The position numbers and the translations under genes are program-made. Shown here one piece after another: positions 34,184 to 46,546 of a stretch of 64,000 nt of DNA (position 1 is the stretch's first letter; the number at the start of each line of letters is the position of its first letter). Below the pieces are notes generated by a model that saw nothing but the letters and a program-made list of their open reading frames with translations, did no database searches and was not told the origin of the DNA. Source of the stretch: Acanthochlamys bracteata (lineage: Eukaryota; Streptophyta; Magnoliopsida; Pandanales; Velloziaceae); contig CM034137.1 in the NCBI GenBank assembly GCA_019914995.1, forward strand, positions 3,720,001 to 3,784,000. Direction: 5' to 3'.

Positions 34184-34430
34184 GGGAGCGTTTGAAAGTG
34201 CTTATAAAGTAGAACTTTTCTAAAATAAAAAATATTTTTATCTATTTTGAAAAACGAGTTTTATTTTTTTTATTTTCAAAAATAAAAATAAAAATATGCA
34301 ATAAAAAGATCTCCGTAAAATTTTTCTATACTTTTTAAATTTTTTATATATTTATAAAATATGTATTGAAAAAATGTGAAATAAAAAAAAGTTGATAAGC
34401 AGCATTTGAAACGCTGCGCCAAACGCTCCC
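34184..34430. mobile_element. Harbinger/Tourist-like MITE, 247 bp
   Basis: Left end GGGAGCGTTTG and right end CAAACGCTCCC are perfect inverted repeats, flanked by TTA on both sides (34181-34183, 34431-34433). The interior is very AT-rich and non-coding. It lies about 230 bp upstream of the DUF212 start codon, in the likely promoter region. Confidence 0.9.
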
Positions 34431-34658
34431 TTAATCGAACATGGAAAAAAAAGTTTTCAGTTTCCCTCCATCGATCTCAAGGACCCAAACTATTCAATCA
34501 TCCACTCGCCTTCCTTTGACTGGCGAATTCAAAATTTTTTAACCACGAACAATAATTGATTCCATGATTCATCTTTCTGCATGCTCTCGATTTTGTTGTT
34601 TTTCTTTTGTTGCTGTCGTGATTCGTGTTGTTTCTAATTTGTCTGAAAACGATCGATC

Positions 34659-34663
34659 GGAGA
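34659..34663. repeat. 5-bp target duplication of the copia element, left (GGAGA)
   Basis: GGAGA recurs at 38934-38938 directly outside the other LTR. Confidence 0.8.
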
Positions 34664-34879
34664 TATAGAGAATTGTATTCAACGACTTATTTTTCTTTAT
34701 TGATATGAGCACATATATATACACTCAAAATTTTCAAAAGTTAAATATTCATAAAATCTAATCTTTCTAAAATCAATCCAAATCAAATATTTTGAAAAAT
34801 AAAATAAAATATAATTTCTAAATAAAATTTTTCTAAATTAAGCACTCCAAATATAGGAAGGAATGAAATATCCTTATCA
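34664..34879 (-). repeat. Copia 3' LTR (216 bp)
   Basis: Aligns with 38746-38933 along its length. The expected TG...CA ends read TATAGAG on one side (one substitution) and CTTATCA on the other. It is longer than its partner because of small insertions in the AT-rich part (around 34794-34850). Confidence 0.9.
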
Positions 34880-34893
34880 TACCCCCGCAAGAT
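34880..34893 (-). other. Polypurine tract of the copia element
   Basis: On minus, CTTGCGGGGGTA immediately precedes the 3' LTR (TGATAAGG...). This is the usual copia second-strand primer. Confidence 0.75.
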
Positions 34894-37800
34894 GAAGCTC
34901 CGATTAGAGATTCCAATCTTGGACCGAAGAAGAAGAAAGCGCATCCGAGGAAGTGGTTTGGTGAGTGCGTCAGCCAGTTGATCTTGTGATGAAACATGAG
35001 TAACGCGCAAAGCACAACTTTGAACTTTGTCCCTAATGAAGTGAAAGTTAATGACAACATGTTTCATCCTAAAATGAAAAACTAGATTGGAGCACAAATG
35101 TATAGCACCAATATTATCACAATATATGGCAGGAGTGGTTGAAAGTTGAACACCAAGCTCAGATAGAAGAGCAAATCTAACTGAGTTCTGCAGCACTAGA
35201 GGCAACAGAACGATATTCAGCTTCCGTAGAGGAACGAGCAACAGTTCGTTGTTTCTTTGAACTCTAGGAGATTGGATTGCGGCCTAAGTACACCACATAG
35301 GCACTAGTAGAGGTAGAGTCATCTTTATTATCTGTCCAGTCAGCATCCGAGAATTCATTCAAATATAGAGGTGAATCAGATATAAGAGTAATTCGTGATT
35401 CAGTGTACCACATCGAAAGCGAAGGAGGCGTTTGACGGCTGTACAATGCTCTATTGTTGGCCGATGCATGAATTGAGAGAGCTTGTTCACTGCAAATTAA
35501 ATATCCGGTCGTGTGAGAGACAGATATTGAAAGCTCCCAACTACCGTCCGAAATTCTGTTGGATCAGACAAAGCTGTGCCGGCATGAAGTGTCAATGTTG
35601 AACTGGTGGATAAGGGAGTCATGACAGGATTGACATCGACCATTTTGGTTCGGACAAGGAGATCGGTAATGTATTGTCGTTGAGAGAGAAAAAGGCCATG
35701 ATTGTGTGGAATAACCTCAACACCAAGGAAGAATGACAATGGTCCAAGATCTTTTAATGAGAATCGTTGGGCTAGAAGCTCCACAAATCGTTTTACCATA
35801 TTCTAGCTGTCTCCTATAATGATCAGATCATCAGCATAGATAAGTAAGTAAATGAGATGCCCACCTGTGTTAAGAATAAAGAGTGAGGTGTCCGCATGAG
35901 AGTTGATGAAGCAAGAGTCAAGTAAAAATGTTTTGAGCTCGTGGTGCTTGTTTGAGACCATAAATAGCTTTGCGAAGTTTGCAAACATGAGTGCGAAAAT
36001 CTTGATCAATGAATTCGGATGGTTGAGCCATGTAAACGTTTTCAGATAGGTGGCCTTGAAGAAAAGCATTATTAACATTAAGTTGAGTTTTTGAATGGGC
36101 TTGTGGATGTTGTTCTTGGATCTAGTTTGCATGGAATGGTTGTTGTTGGTTGAAGTATGGGGTTCACTGAAAGACTCAGTATGATTGGTAGAATGGGGCA
36201 CAAGTGATGTAGAAGGTAAAGTTGGATTATTGGAGGGGTCTTCGTACGGGGGCGGTGATACGTTAGATGTTGTTATGAGTGGTACTGAGGAGGGGATAGA
36301 AATTGGAATGGTCAAAATAGGAGAAGAGTATGGAACCCATGTGTCAACAGTGGTGGATTTAGGACGGGAAAGATTACATTGAAGAGAGGAAAAAGAAAAA
36401 ACAGATTCAACAAATTCAACGTGACGAGACACATCAATTTTAGAGGTAGAATTGTCAAGACATAGATATGCACTTTGTGTAAGAGAGTAGCCGAGAAAAA
36501 TACATGGTTTGGATCGAGGGGCAAGTTTGTGAGGTGAATAAGGACGAAGCCAAGGATAGCATAAACAACCAAATACTCGAAGTTTGGAATAGTTAGGTGG
36601 ATGGCAACATATTTTTTCAAATGGAGAAGTGAATTGAAGTGTTAGAATAGGTAGACGATTAATGAGATAAACGGCGGTAGCGAAAGCATGAGACCAATAT
36701 GTGAGTGGGAGAGATGCATGAGAAAGAAAAGAGAGACCAGTTTCAACAATGTGATGATGTCGTCGTTCAGAGTATCCATTATGTTCTGGAGTATGTGGGG
36801 GAGTAGTGTAGGTGAGAAATACCATTTGTAGAGAGAAAATTTTCAAGACTTTGATATTCTCCACCATTGTCGGTATAAAGAGTAATAATTTTATGGAAAA
36901 AATAATTTTCTACAAGAGCTTTGAAGCGAATAAAGATGTCATACACATTTTTGTTTTGAGTGGGTAATATTTGGTGAAGTGATCAACGAAAATAACATAA
37001 TATTTGAAACCATCATGAGATATAATAGGTGAAGTCCAAACATCAGAGAAAATGATTTCAAGAGGTTTAGAAGAAATAAGAGTGGATTTGAAAAATGATA
37101 ACTTGTGACTTTTATTGCAATAACAATCGTTACAAGAAATTATTGTTGATACAGGAGTAGATAATTGTAACTGACCATTAGATATGATATGTTTGAAGAT
37201 TTGAAAAGATGGATGCCCTAATCTATGATGCTATTTGGATGAAGAGGTTTTGACACTAGATAGAGTAAGTAATGGTGAAGATTAGATTGGTGTGATTGGC
37301 CACTCATGAACACCATCTTTAGTTCACCCTTGAAGAAGTTGTGCCGCCGTACGAAGGTCTTTCACAAGAAAAGAATGTGGTAAGAATTCAACCGAAACAT
37401 TATTGGTGAGGCAAAATTGAAAAATAGAGATTAAATTTTTTTTCATGCTTGCACACAAAGAACATTATTTAGTGTAAAATTATAAATAGAGGAAGATAGA
37501 AAAGTGGAACCAGTGTGGGTGATTGATAAACCCGTGCCTTCTCCAATCATAATGTCGTCGGAACTATTGTAGGGAGAGTGAAGTGAGAGATTGTTGAGAT
37601 CGCCGGTAACGTGATGGGAGGCACTACTATCAAATAGCCAAGAGAGAGTTTCTGCGCCGGTATTAGCTGCAAAGTTAGCTCGTAGTTGCAATGAGGTAAG
37701 ATTTGTTCCGGATCCGTGGTTGATTGACACTTGGTTGGTTGGCACTTGATTGATCGGTATTAGACGAAAGGATAGGCACCGCTTAGCTGAGTGTCCTTGA

Positions 37801-37900
37801 GTGCCACATATTTGACAACGACTAAGATATGATTTTGGTGAAGGGCGGTCACCATTAGATGTTGGCATGGAGGAGCCGGTGTTAGAAGACATAGTGGGAC
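34880..37900 (-). pseudogene. Copia pol remains: protease, integrase, RT, RNase H
   Basis: On minus, 37892-37443 has a CCHC knuckle CQICGTQGHSAKRC and the protease region WLFDSSASHHVT, where the usual DSGA catalytic motif reads DSSA. The frame 36867-35803 holds integrase C-terminal motifs (TPEHNGYSERRHHHIVETG, RVFGCLCYPWL) and then RT with the catalytic YADD box. 35799-35497 continues RT (SLKDLGPLSFFLGVEV). 35241-34783 has RNase H motifs (AIYCDNIGAIHL, LADALTKPLPR). The frames are offset, stops lie between them, and N-terminal RT is largely missing, so no functional polyprotein can be made. Confidence 0.9.
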
Positions 37901-38730
37901 GAGAAGAGCCGGTGTGATCAGAGTTGAATGAGGGACGAGGCCTTGAATTTGTGTGCTGAATTAGCAGTCGCTGGTGTTGGTTGAGTTTTTGATATTACAT
38001 TGCGATGAGTGGCTTCAAGAGTGAGGAGTTTTTCATTTAGTTCCTCAAGTGAGATTGGGGTCTCATGAGCTTGGAGAGCAACAACAAGATCATGAAATTC
38101 ATCGCCAAGACCATCTAAAATTTTTTCCAGTAAGTCTTCGCCATCTATAGGGGTACAAAGTAGTGCAAGTTTATCGACATACCCTTTAATTCTTCGTAAG
38201 TATTCAGTAACACTTTGAGAACCCTTTTGAGGATTTTTGAGATGACTTCGAATTTGTAGACGACGACCGTGTGTTGGCTTGACATAAGTGTTGGCAAGAA
38301 TATGTCAAGCGTCACTGGAGGTAATGGCACCGGCAATGAACGGAATAATATTTGGAGAGATAGATCCAATGAATGCATTAAGGATCAACTGATCTTGACG
38401 TTTCCAGTGAGTATAAACTGGATTGGTAATTACTGAACTATCTATAGTAATAGTGGGTGGTGGACACGGTTTAGATCCATCAATGAAGCCAATGAGATCA
38501 AAACCAATAAGAAGAGTGTTGAATTGGAACTTCTAGGAAAGATAGTTTATATCATTGAGTTTTAATGGAGCTTGAGCGGCAACGTTGATAGCAATCAATT
38601 GTTGATTGGAGTCTTGAATAATGATAGAAGAATTACTAGATATGTAGAGATAGTAGCCATTGAGAGTATTTGAAACTACTAAGTTAGGAAAAAAAAAATT
38701 TGAGAAGAGATGGAGCTTGTTAGAGCAATA
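37901..38730 (-). pseudogene. Copia gag remains
   Basis: Minus-strand pieces such as LPLKLHSM and FILTGNVKISW lie where copia gag (the UBN2 domain region) belongs, between PBS and zinc knuckle. Frames change several times. Identified mainly by position and short motif resemblance. Confidence 0.6.
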
Positions 38731-38745
38731 GTGGCTCTAGTACCA
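38731..38745 (-). other. Primer-binding site of the copia element
   Basis: On minus, TGGTACTAGAGCC directly follows the 5' LTR. It matches the initiator-methionine tRNA 3'-end complement TGGTATCAGAGC with two differences. Confidence 0.8.
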
Positions 38746-38933
38746 TGTAGAGAATTGTACTCAATGACTTATTTTTCTTTATTGATATGAGCACATATAT
38801 ATACATTCAAAGTTTCCAAAAGTTAAATATTCATAAAATCTAATTTATCTAAAATCAATCCAAATCAAATATTTCTAGAATAAAATAAAATCTAATATTT
38901 CTAAATTAAGGAAGGAATCAAATATCTTTATCA
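38746..38933 (-). repeat. Copia 5' LTR (188 bp)
   Basis: Begins TGTAGAG and ends TTTATCA on plus, keeping the canonical TG..CA ends. It shares long matching blocks with 34664-34879, with several substitutions and indels, implying an insertion that is not recent. Confidence 0.92.
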
Positions 38934-38938
38934 GGAGA
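38934..38938. repeat. 5-bp target duplication of the copia element, right (GGAGA)
   Basis: Exact partner of 34659-34663. Confidence 0.8.
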
Positions 38939-38979
38939 TAATAATCAAGCGAAGAGAGCGTGCACAGATACCGAGTTGC

Positions 38980-39680
38980 AAGCACTAGTTCAATATTTCG
39001 TGTTGTTAATTGTAGATTTGATGGTTACTAGTCGGTTGGTGAATATCATTACGGTTTAGCGACGGATTGAGCTATGTATGTACTTAATGTGTACAAAGAT
39101 TGTGGTTTGCTTTTGCTTTATGGAATTAAGTTATAGTACTATTAATATGATTAGGATTTTGTCGAGCAGTTAAGTTGGATGAACTAAATTGGTGATAACC
39201 AGCAGAATTAGTTGTTTTGTGTGGGATTCAAGTGAGAACTACTATGCCCTTTTTTTCTATATTATTTTAGGTATTTCGGTACAGTAACATTGTTTTCGAA
39301 CCTCCAGCACAACTTGCTAATATCCATATATTATGAATGGATTCCTCATGATATGGTGAATGTTTGCTGCATGCTTGTATATGAGTTATGTTTAAGGATA
39401 TTTAAAAGCATTCTAGTAATAAGTAGGTTATCATATTCCTTGAGCTTACTACTTATGCATGATACCAAGGCTAAAGTTACACAAAAGACCTAATAGCATG
39501 ACTGATTATGCCTTCTAAAGCTCTTAGATTTGAGGCACAATGTGAGTACTCGTATAGTGCTTTCTTGCAAAGATTATGATAGTAAGTCGAAAGGGCATGT
39601 TAGCATTTCACAAAACCAAATGGCATAGTTTGCTAAGCATGTTAGTAGATTATGTAATTCATATCTATCCATATATGATT
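38980..39680. repeat. 700-bp dispersed direct repeat, copy A
   Basis: From AAGCACTAGT to ATGTAATTCATATCTATCC it is collinear with 43106-43790. Shared words include GATTTTGTCGAG, TGCTGCATGCTTGTATA, CTACTTATGCATGA and ACCTAATAGCATGA. Neither copy encodes a recognisable protein. Confidence 0.8.
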
Positions 39681-42600
39681 ATGATGTCATAAAATATCTT
39701 TATTTGGGGAAGCGATAGCATGATTTTTCAACGCCTGATGTTAGAATGATTTGCACTATATTACCATACTTCTACATAACTATGTTATTATTTTTTAACA
39801 ATGATTTATTTAGTATTACTATACATTTATAATATATAACTTATGAGCTTTGTAACTTATCTTTGATGTTTATACATATTACTTATTGTTCAGTGTGTGT
39901 AGATACTCATGTTGTGTGTAGGCAGGTAAAAGGTCTAGGGCTGAGTTTAAACTCCAGTTCGTATGAGATGGTGATCTATTTATGACCATTGTATTTACGG
40001 AGCTTATACATAGCGGTGATAAACGGCCCATCTAGACGGATGGTAAATAGCCTCGCCGAGATCGAGAGAGCTTGGATTATTAGTGTCGGAGGCAAATATA
40101 GTTGTTTTCATGCTGAAACAGGGATAGCCTGTCTGGTATAAATATTTTGAATTAGTAGGTGTAATTTTTCGCGCTATATTGTATTATTCTGACTCCTCAT
40201 ATCTATAAAGGTATAATTTATGTGTTTATGCATGTCGATATTATTAGGCATGATTAGCATATGCAAACAATAGCATCCACAAAGATAAGTGATGTATATG
40301 ATATTCTTGTGGTATACATTTGGGCATGCAAAGGCACCGCTGTATAGTAGTGATGCGAGTTAGAGACACAGTCTCATTCGATCACTTAGGACATATGCTT
40401 ATAAATGTCTAGCACATCATATAGTGGATGTTTGTCTAACTACCAAAACAATGTGCATATACATATCGATGTACTTATTTATGCATATGTGCATGTGTAG
40501 TGGTGTGATCAACTATGTTATGTGATTATCATTTTACTAGTGCTTATATACACCTATAACGAGTGCATGATTGTATTGATAACTTAGGAATGCGTGTTAT
40601 ATGTGTCGGCATATATAGATGTGCATGTGATCATGAGAACAGCATATGATTTGAGTACTTAGGATATGCATATATTGATATTCACGAGGAATGATGCATC
40701 TTGATTTCTTATGCATGACTGTGGAGAATTTAAAGATAGAGGACTTGTATAATATAAACACTTGAAATACGAAGTGGAGTGTTGTGTGCTAGAATTTCAT
40801 ACTTATCATATCCTTTTGCTGGGGACTGAGTCGGTATGGAGCAATTAGAAACTTAGCGAAATTTGATCAGATCTATTGTTGCACTTGCTGTATATACAGG
40901 TATAGGAATATTAGAATATTTGATCAGATCTATCATAGTGCCACGTGATGGAGCTTACAAGCAGCAAGCATTGAATCAAATGACATTTGATTTTTGACCC
41001 ACTTCTAGGCCAATTAGTTAGAAGAAAAAATAAAAAGGATTTGGTAAAAGCATATGTTGAAAGCCGTAAGGACCCAACTCTTCTCATCTTAATCCTCTAA
41101 GTAAGCCTAGCCACCCAGAGAAGCAATGACAACCAGGTGAATGCTCTTCCGATTGAAACTATTTTAAGGATTTTGTTTTTTTTCCTTTCCAGGAGTCTTT
41201 TCTTTTGACTAAAACTTCTTCCAAAATTTTGCGAGGAGTTAGAGTTGAATTAAAAAGACAGGAATATCGTTGAATGGGGGCAGTGATCTATATCAAAAAG
41301 TAGGATCAAGATATAAACTAGCAATAGAATTTCAACGAGAAAAGGAACGAACATTAGCAAGGAAGGGGATCCAGATCCATATCTAGATCGAGGAGAGGAT
41401 CACTATCCAAATATAGGAGAACGAGACAAAGATCTGATTGACTAGATACCAGATATAGTTTTAGGGACTGCAATATTGATATTTACATATTTGATTACTT
41501 GAACTCATATATATTTCATTTTTATTTGTTGTCTGTAATCTAAACATGAGTAGCTGAATTCTGCCTAACTAGTATTAAGATTGAAACCCTAATAAATTTA
41601 ATTTATTTTTTTAATATTATGTGATGTATTGATTTTTTGTTTGATTGTGAGTTGTTACTTATAGTATAAAAATATATTTAGTTTTTAAACTTTATATGCC
41701 TGATCAATATTACATTTGACATCTATACTACTTTATTAATTATGCTCCGAGGATCAATCGGAGTATAGTTTATGAATCATAAGATTAATAACTGTAGTTA
41801 GTATTTATTTAACCAAAGTAAATACAATTACATATTTATGATGTCGTTTGATTGGATTAAGGCTAAAATTATAATAAAATTTCGTATTTAAGAATTGAAC
41901 CAATGTGTTAGGTACAAATATTTACAATCGTCATAGTTTATTATTCATTTATATATGAAATAAATTACAGGCGTTAGTGGTGGATTCTAAAATTTTGGCT
42001 ATTTTTATCTCTATTTTCACAATTCGTACTTTAGCTTTCCTGTACTTTCTAGCTTTCACAAAAACATCACATCTTATACTTTAGTTTGGATTAGAGTTAG
42101 CAATAAATTATATAGAACAAACTCATTATCTACTATACGGTAGACGACAACCATACAATTGAAGGATAAATTATAATATATTCGTTAGAATTTCTTAGGT
42201 GATTTCGTTTTCATCATTTAACGATGTAATTAGCTCATTAGTTGAGGATGATGTTGCAAGCATCAAAGGAAAGGATTGTGTCTAAGTGTGAAATTCGATT
42301 GGATAGGTGTGACCTTGTTGCGACTAATCGTCTTAAATGTTGGTATATGAGTGGACTAAATTGTTGTCTTTGATTTGTAGTTGCCTCTTTTATTTGAAAA
42401 ATTGAGGAGTAATTATTATTCGAGGTATTTCTAACATATCATGCTAGATTCTAACTAAAATCTATTCTTTTCTTTTTACTTTTACTCCTTTTACTTCATA
42501 TTTTCTTCTCCATATTTTCTCCAATGTTGACCCTTGTGAATTCCTTTTCCGTGGCGATGTCTCGCTCAGCCGGAAACTTCCTTACCCTAATTTTACTCTT

Positions 42601-43105
42601 CCTTACTTCAATATTCCAATTGGAGCTTTAATCATCGCCAAGTTGAAAGCCATAGATTTTGTAGGAGCTCTCTACTAACAATTCAACAACACTAACCTGC
42701 GATAATCCTTCACTTCATTTGGCTGAAGCTTTTTGCCTCCATCAATTGAGCTAGATTTCAACTTAGGAGGGAAGAAGCACGAGTTTATCGTGCTGCCACG
42801 AAATTAACCGATTCTGTTTGTCGGCGTTTGCATGGAGCTTGACCGTCTGTCTCCTTGAGCTTTTCTACCGATGCTGCTCCTGTCTTGCTAATAAAAATTT
42901 CCTTCACCCGGAACTCTAAATCTTTGGGATAAAAACATGGTTGCTTGAGGTGAATTGCAATGTTTGTTTCATGCTCTTGAACTTGTTTCTCTTTACCGTA
43001 GGTATGATTTAAATCAGTAATCAGCAAGTTTTGCATTGTAATGTGAGGTCGACTTGAACTCTGATCATCTATTTAATTAGGCAAGCTTTTTTAACATGCT
43101 AATCT
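39681..43105. other. 3.4-kb region between the 700-bp repeats
   Basis: No gene could be supported. Segments such as GTAGGCAGGTAAAAGG (39920) and the GC-richer 40010-40150 block resemble plant gypsy LTR / untranslated sequence, but no polyprotein was found here. A minus-strand frame at 43036-42785 (MQNLLITDLNHTYGKEKQVQ..) matches no family I know. Confidence 0.35.
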
Positions 43106-43790
43106 AAGCACTAGTATAATATTAGGAGTTGTTGATTATAGATTTAATGATTAATCATCAGTTAGTGGGTTTGGTTGCGCTTTATAGACGAATTGAATTA
43201 TGCATGGGCTTATAATTTGTACAAAGAATTGCGGTTTGGTTTTCTATTATAGAATTAAGTGATAATAGTATTAACCTGCTTAGGTTTTGTCGAGAATTGA
43301 AGTAGCAAGATCTAAGTTGGTGATAATCAGTAGATTTAGGCGATTGCGTGTACTTCAAGTGAGAGTTACTGTACCTTTTTTTTATATATTCTTAGGTATT
43401 TTGGCACAAATAATATTTATTTTGAAACCTTCGGCACACCATGCCAACATCTATGTATTACGATTGGTGATAATCATGGTATGGTCTGCTGCATGCTTGT
43501 ATAAGAGTTATGCTGAAGGTATGTAAAAACATGCTAGTAATAACTAGGTTACCATATTACATGAAGCTACTACTTATGCATGAAACTAGGCTAGAGTTAT
43601 AGAAAACCTAATAGCATGATTGACTATGCCTTCAAAACTCTAAATTTGAGGCATAAGATGAGTAACTCGTGTAACGCTTTCCTATATAAGGATTATGATA
43701 ATAAGTTAAAAGGGCATGCCGATGAAACCCAATGTCATAGGTTGCTAAGCATGTCAGTGGATTATGTAATTCATGTCTATGCATGTATCT
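43106..43790. repeat. 700-bp dispersed direct repeat, copy B
   Basis: Same orientation as 38980-39680. Similarity stops on both sides, at AAGCACTAG on the left and CATGTCTATGCATGTAT on the right. Confidence 0.8.
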
Positions 43791-43934
43791 TTTTTCTTTA
43801 AACTGGTAAGGTCTATCATTTTTCTTTATTAAGAGTACTAGGGATACAAAGGCAAAAGTGCTTGGTATGATGATATGTTGGGCTAACTTCTCCTTTGCTC
43901 TTTCCTATTTGCGTCTTCTGCACTTGCGAAGTGC

Positions 43935-44720
43935 CTATATGACGCATGTTAGCTGGTGCGCTTTGGGTAACAATGAAATACCATGATCATGAGTTCTCCT
44001 AAATGACAGCACGAAAATGGGACTGAAGACTGCTTTGAATTGGCGATTCAACGACTGAAAGCCAGCAGTTATTTCTGATGGCTCATTATTTGTAGCTCTT
44101 TGATCCTTGGTGATTGCCATTGGGCGCAATGAACATAGCATGTGACTTGTATGGAAACTGGTTAGTTTAGATATTCTCTCGTCGCTAATATCTTGTAGGA
44201 CAAAATCTTGTCCATGCAAGTAGAACTGCATGTCTGAATGACCTAATTATAGATGACATCTCGGAGACTCTCCAACATTGTATTCAAGCACTAAGTCTAT
44301 CCCTCCTTTGGGAATTAGTATGCGTCAACTACCATTTCAACCCCTTATACCTCTAAAGGAATGGCTTTGTAGACCACCTTAATGGATTGTGGTCTACTAT
44401 CTACTAGTTCCACTTTAAATGGTCTCACTTAAATGGGTTGTAGTCGTAAATATCTTGCCAACTTGTTGGTGATGAAGTTGTTCGTGCTTCCCGAATCATT
44501 TAGAATAAAAACCTCTTGTTTCTTGATCCTTTTGACAACCCGAATTATCTGCGGTCCTACTAAACCATGCATTTCACTAAGTGATAGTGTTGTATCTTCA
44601 CTTACTGGTTCGTCAAGATTATCTGAGGATACCTCATCCATGTTCTCATCTTCTATCATCCTTGCAATTGAATACAACTTGGTAGCATAATTTGTGACCT
44701 TTATAGTACTTTGCATTATA
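43935..44720 (-). pseudogene. Ty3/gypsy pol fragment (protease to RT start)
   Basis: Minus 44716-44429 has SLSEMHGLVGPQIIRV and IKKQEVFILNDSGSTNNFI, the gypsy aspartic protease with DSGS active site. Minus 44231-43935 continues MQFYLHGQDFVLQ and FQSLNRQFKAVF, then RTHDHGISL, the conserved linker and RT entry (DVF..PP.R.HDH.I.L). Stops and a gap between the pieces show decay. The catalytic RT domain is absent. Confidence 0.85.
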
Positions 44721-45228
44721 GTCGGTCAGTTACCTCTACTTCAGTTGAGTTGTCTTGCCAAGGAGAAGTCAACACAGAAGAATGACACCAATGCAATGCA
44801 TTAGGTGATGAAGTTGCAAGGAGGCACTAGAAGAAGTGCAACACTACAAGTGGTTCGAGAAGTGTTCGATGTCACTTTAAGTTAAGTTTGATTATTAGTA
44901 GAATTTGCGTTCATTAGGAAACCTGTGTTAGTTTTCACACCAAATAAGAACTCAACTTAGAAAAGTTTTGGACTCAACTAGAAAGTTCTAGTAATTCAGA
45001 AATCTGCCAACTAGGGAGACTCAAAGTTATGATATAAAACAATAGTCATGTACCGCATACAGGGGTGAAAATTCTTATTTAATTTCTATTTTGACTTTTT
45101 TTTGCATTTACTAATTTGCATTAATAGTAGATAACTTCATTTGTAGCTCGAGTGATCTCAAACCATAACAACTGGTACAAGAATCATCAATCCCAATGTC
45201 CGATGGACTTGAAACCATCTGTCGCCAT
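44721..45228. other. Possible gypsy LTR end and primer-binding site, interrupted by the hAT element
   Basis: AACTGGTACAAGAATCATC at about 45169-45187 resembles the TGGTATCAGAGC-type primer-binding site that follows a 5' LTR. The preceding 400 bp is LTR-like (non-coding, T-rich end). Sequence resuming after the hAT element at 50080 (TTGCCACCATC) appears to continue that before it (GTCGCCATG). Orientation differs from the pol fragment, so they need not be one element. Confidence 0.3.
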
Positions 45229-45529
45229 GGTTGTTAAAATCCCGATTTAAATCTTAAGATCCTACGATTTTACGATTTTACTTCAATAAAACGATCCCAT
45301 TCAGCTTAGGATCGCATATTGTCTTGGATCGTACTAGGATCGCAATCTTAATCGTGAAATCGGTAAGATCGCGATCCTGCATACGATTTTACGATTTCTA
45401 TTTTCAAGAGTTATTTTGCAATTAAGCATTGGTGAGGGGTTTTTTTTGAAAAAATGCATACATAACTCCAGCCTCTCCAGCGCTGGCTCGAACACTTCAG
45501 AAATCCCTGAAGGCCTAAATTCCTAGTTT

Positions 45530-45760
45530 CTTCATCTTCCTCTTCGATCAACACCGCGTCTTGTCTCCAAATCAAACCCCGATCGCCGGAATTCTTCTTC
45601 AATTCAAGCTCTGATTCAATTCTTCGTGAAGTTCGAACCTTAGCTCCTAATCTTCTTCGTCTTCCTCTTCGATCAACATCGCGTCTCGTCTTCGAATCAA
45701 TGCCGATTGTCAGAATTCTTCTTCAATTCAAGCTCTGATTCAATTCTTCTTAAAGTTCGA
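45530..45760 (+). repeat. Tandem duplication in the hAT leader, period 125 bp
   Basis: 45530-45636 and 45655-45760 are near-copies, each running from CTTCNTCTTCCTCTTCGATC through AATTCTTCTTCAATTCAAGC to AAGTTCGA. It lies in the presumed 5' UTR upstream of an intron (donor near 45783, acceptor near 46526). Confidence 0.85.
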
Positions 45761-46546
45761 AGAGCTCTACAGCCTCTACTGAGGTACGCTTCAAATCTCT
45801 CTCTCTCTCTCCCTCCTGTTGAAAGATTTTTTTTCTGCTTCATTCTGATTTTTTGTTTTTCCTGTTGATAGATTAGAGAATGGAGATGAATTGTTTGAAA
45901 AATTGCTCTGTTGAAGTGTTGATTGTTATTTCCCTGTTTGTTGATTGAAGATGAATTGATTGAAAAAAATTTCTCTATTGATTTTTATTTCTCTATTGAT
46001 TGATTAAGAAAGAATCGGAGAATTCTTTGAAAATACATTTCTCTATTAATTTTTATTTCTTTGTTGATCGTTCTCTGGGTAGAACAGTAGGAGTAGGAAA
46101 AAATTGTTATTACTTGTTAGTTGTTATAACTTACGATTTAGGACAGTAGATAGCACTTGCACTTGGCAGCTAGCACCCAGTAGTTCTTTTTATTTATTTT
46201 TCTTCTAGTCAAAGTAGCCAGTAGATTGGATAGGAGTCGTAGGACAGTGCCAGTAAAGAAAATAGCTTGGTTGAGAAGATCAGAGTTGGACTGGGTACTT
46301 GGGTAGGACAGTAGACAGTTGAAAAAAATTGTTTGAAAGATTACTATTATGACTTATGAGTTATAACTTATGAAGTAACCAGCATTGTTTTTACTTATTT
46401 TCCTTCGACTTTTTTTTTGTTATGTTTTACTTAATTAAGAGTTATGAAATTATGATTTATATAGTTATGTTCAGTATGTCAATATATATACCAAGATTGA
46501 TTTGGTTTTAATTTGTTAATTACAGTTTGTTAAAACATACGCCAAG

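Larger units (their letters stand above)
34664..38933 (-). mobile_element. Complete but degenerate Ty1/copia LTR retrotransposon, 4.3 kb
   Basis: A minus-strand element with two LTRs and a 5-bp target duplication (GGAGA). A primer-binding site lies just inside the right LTR and a polypurine tract just inside the left one. Domain order on minus is gag, zinc knuckle, protease, integrase, reverse transcriptase, RNase H, which defines Ty1/copia. Many frameshifts and stops make it non-autonomous. It is inserted near the left edge of the 700-bp repeat at 38980. Confidence 0.93.

Noticed and set aside
36185-36382. Plus frame inside the copia element
   Set aside because: Antisense shadow of the copia pol frame.
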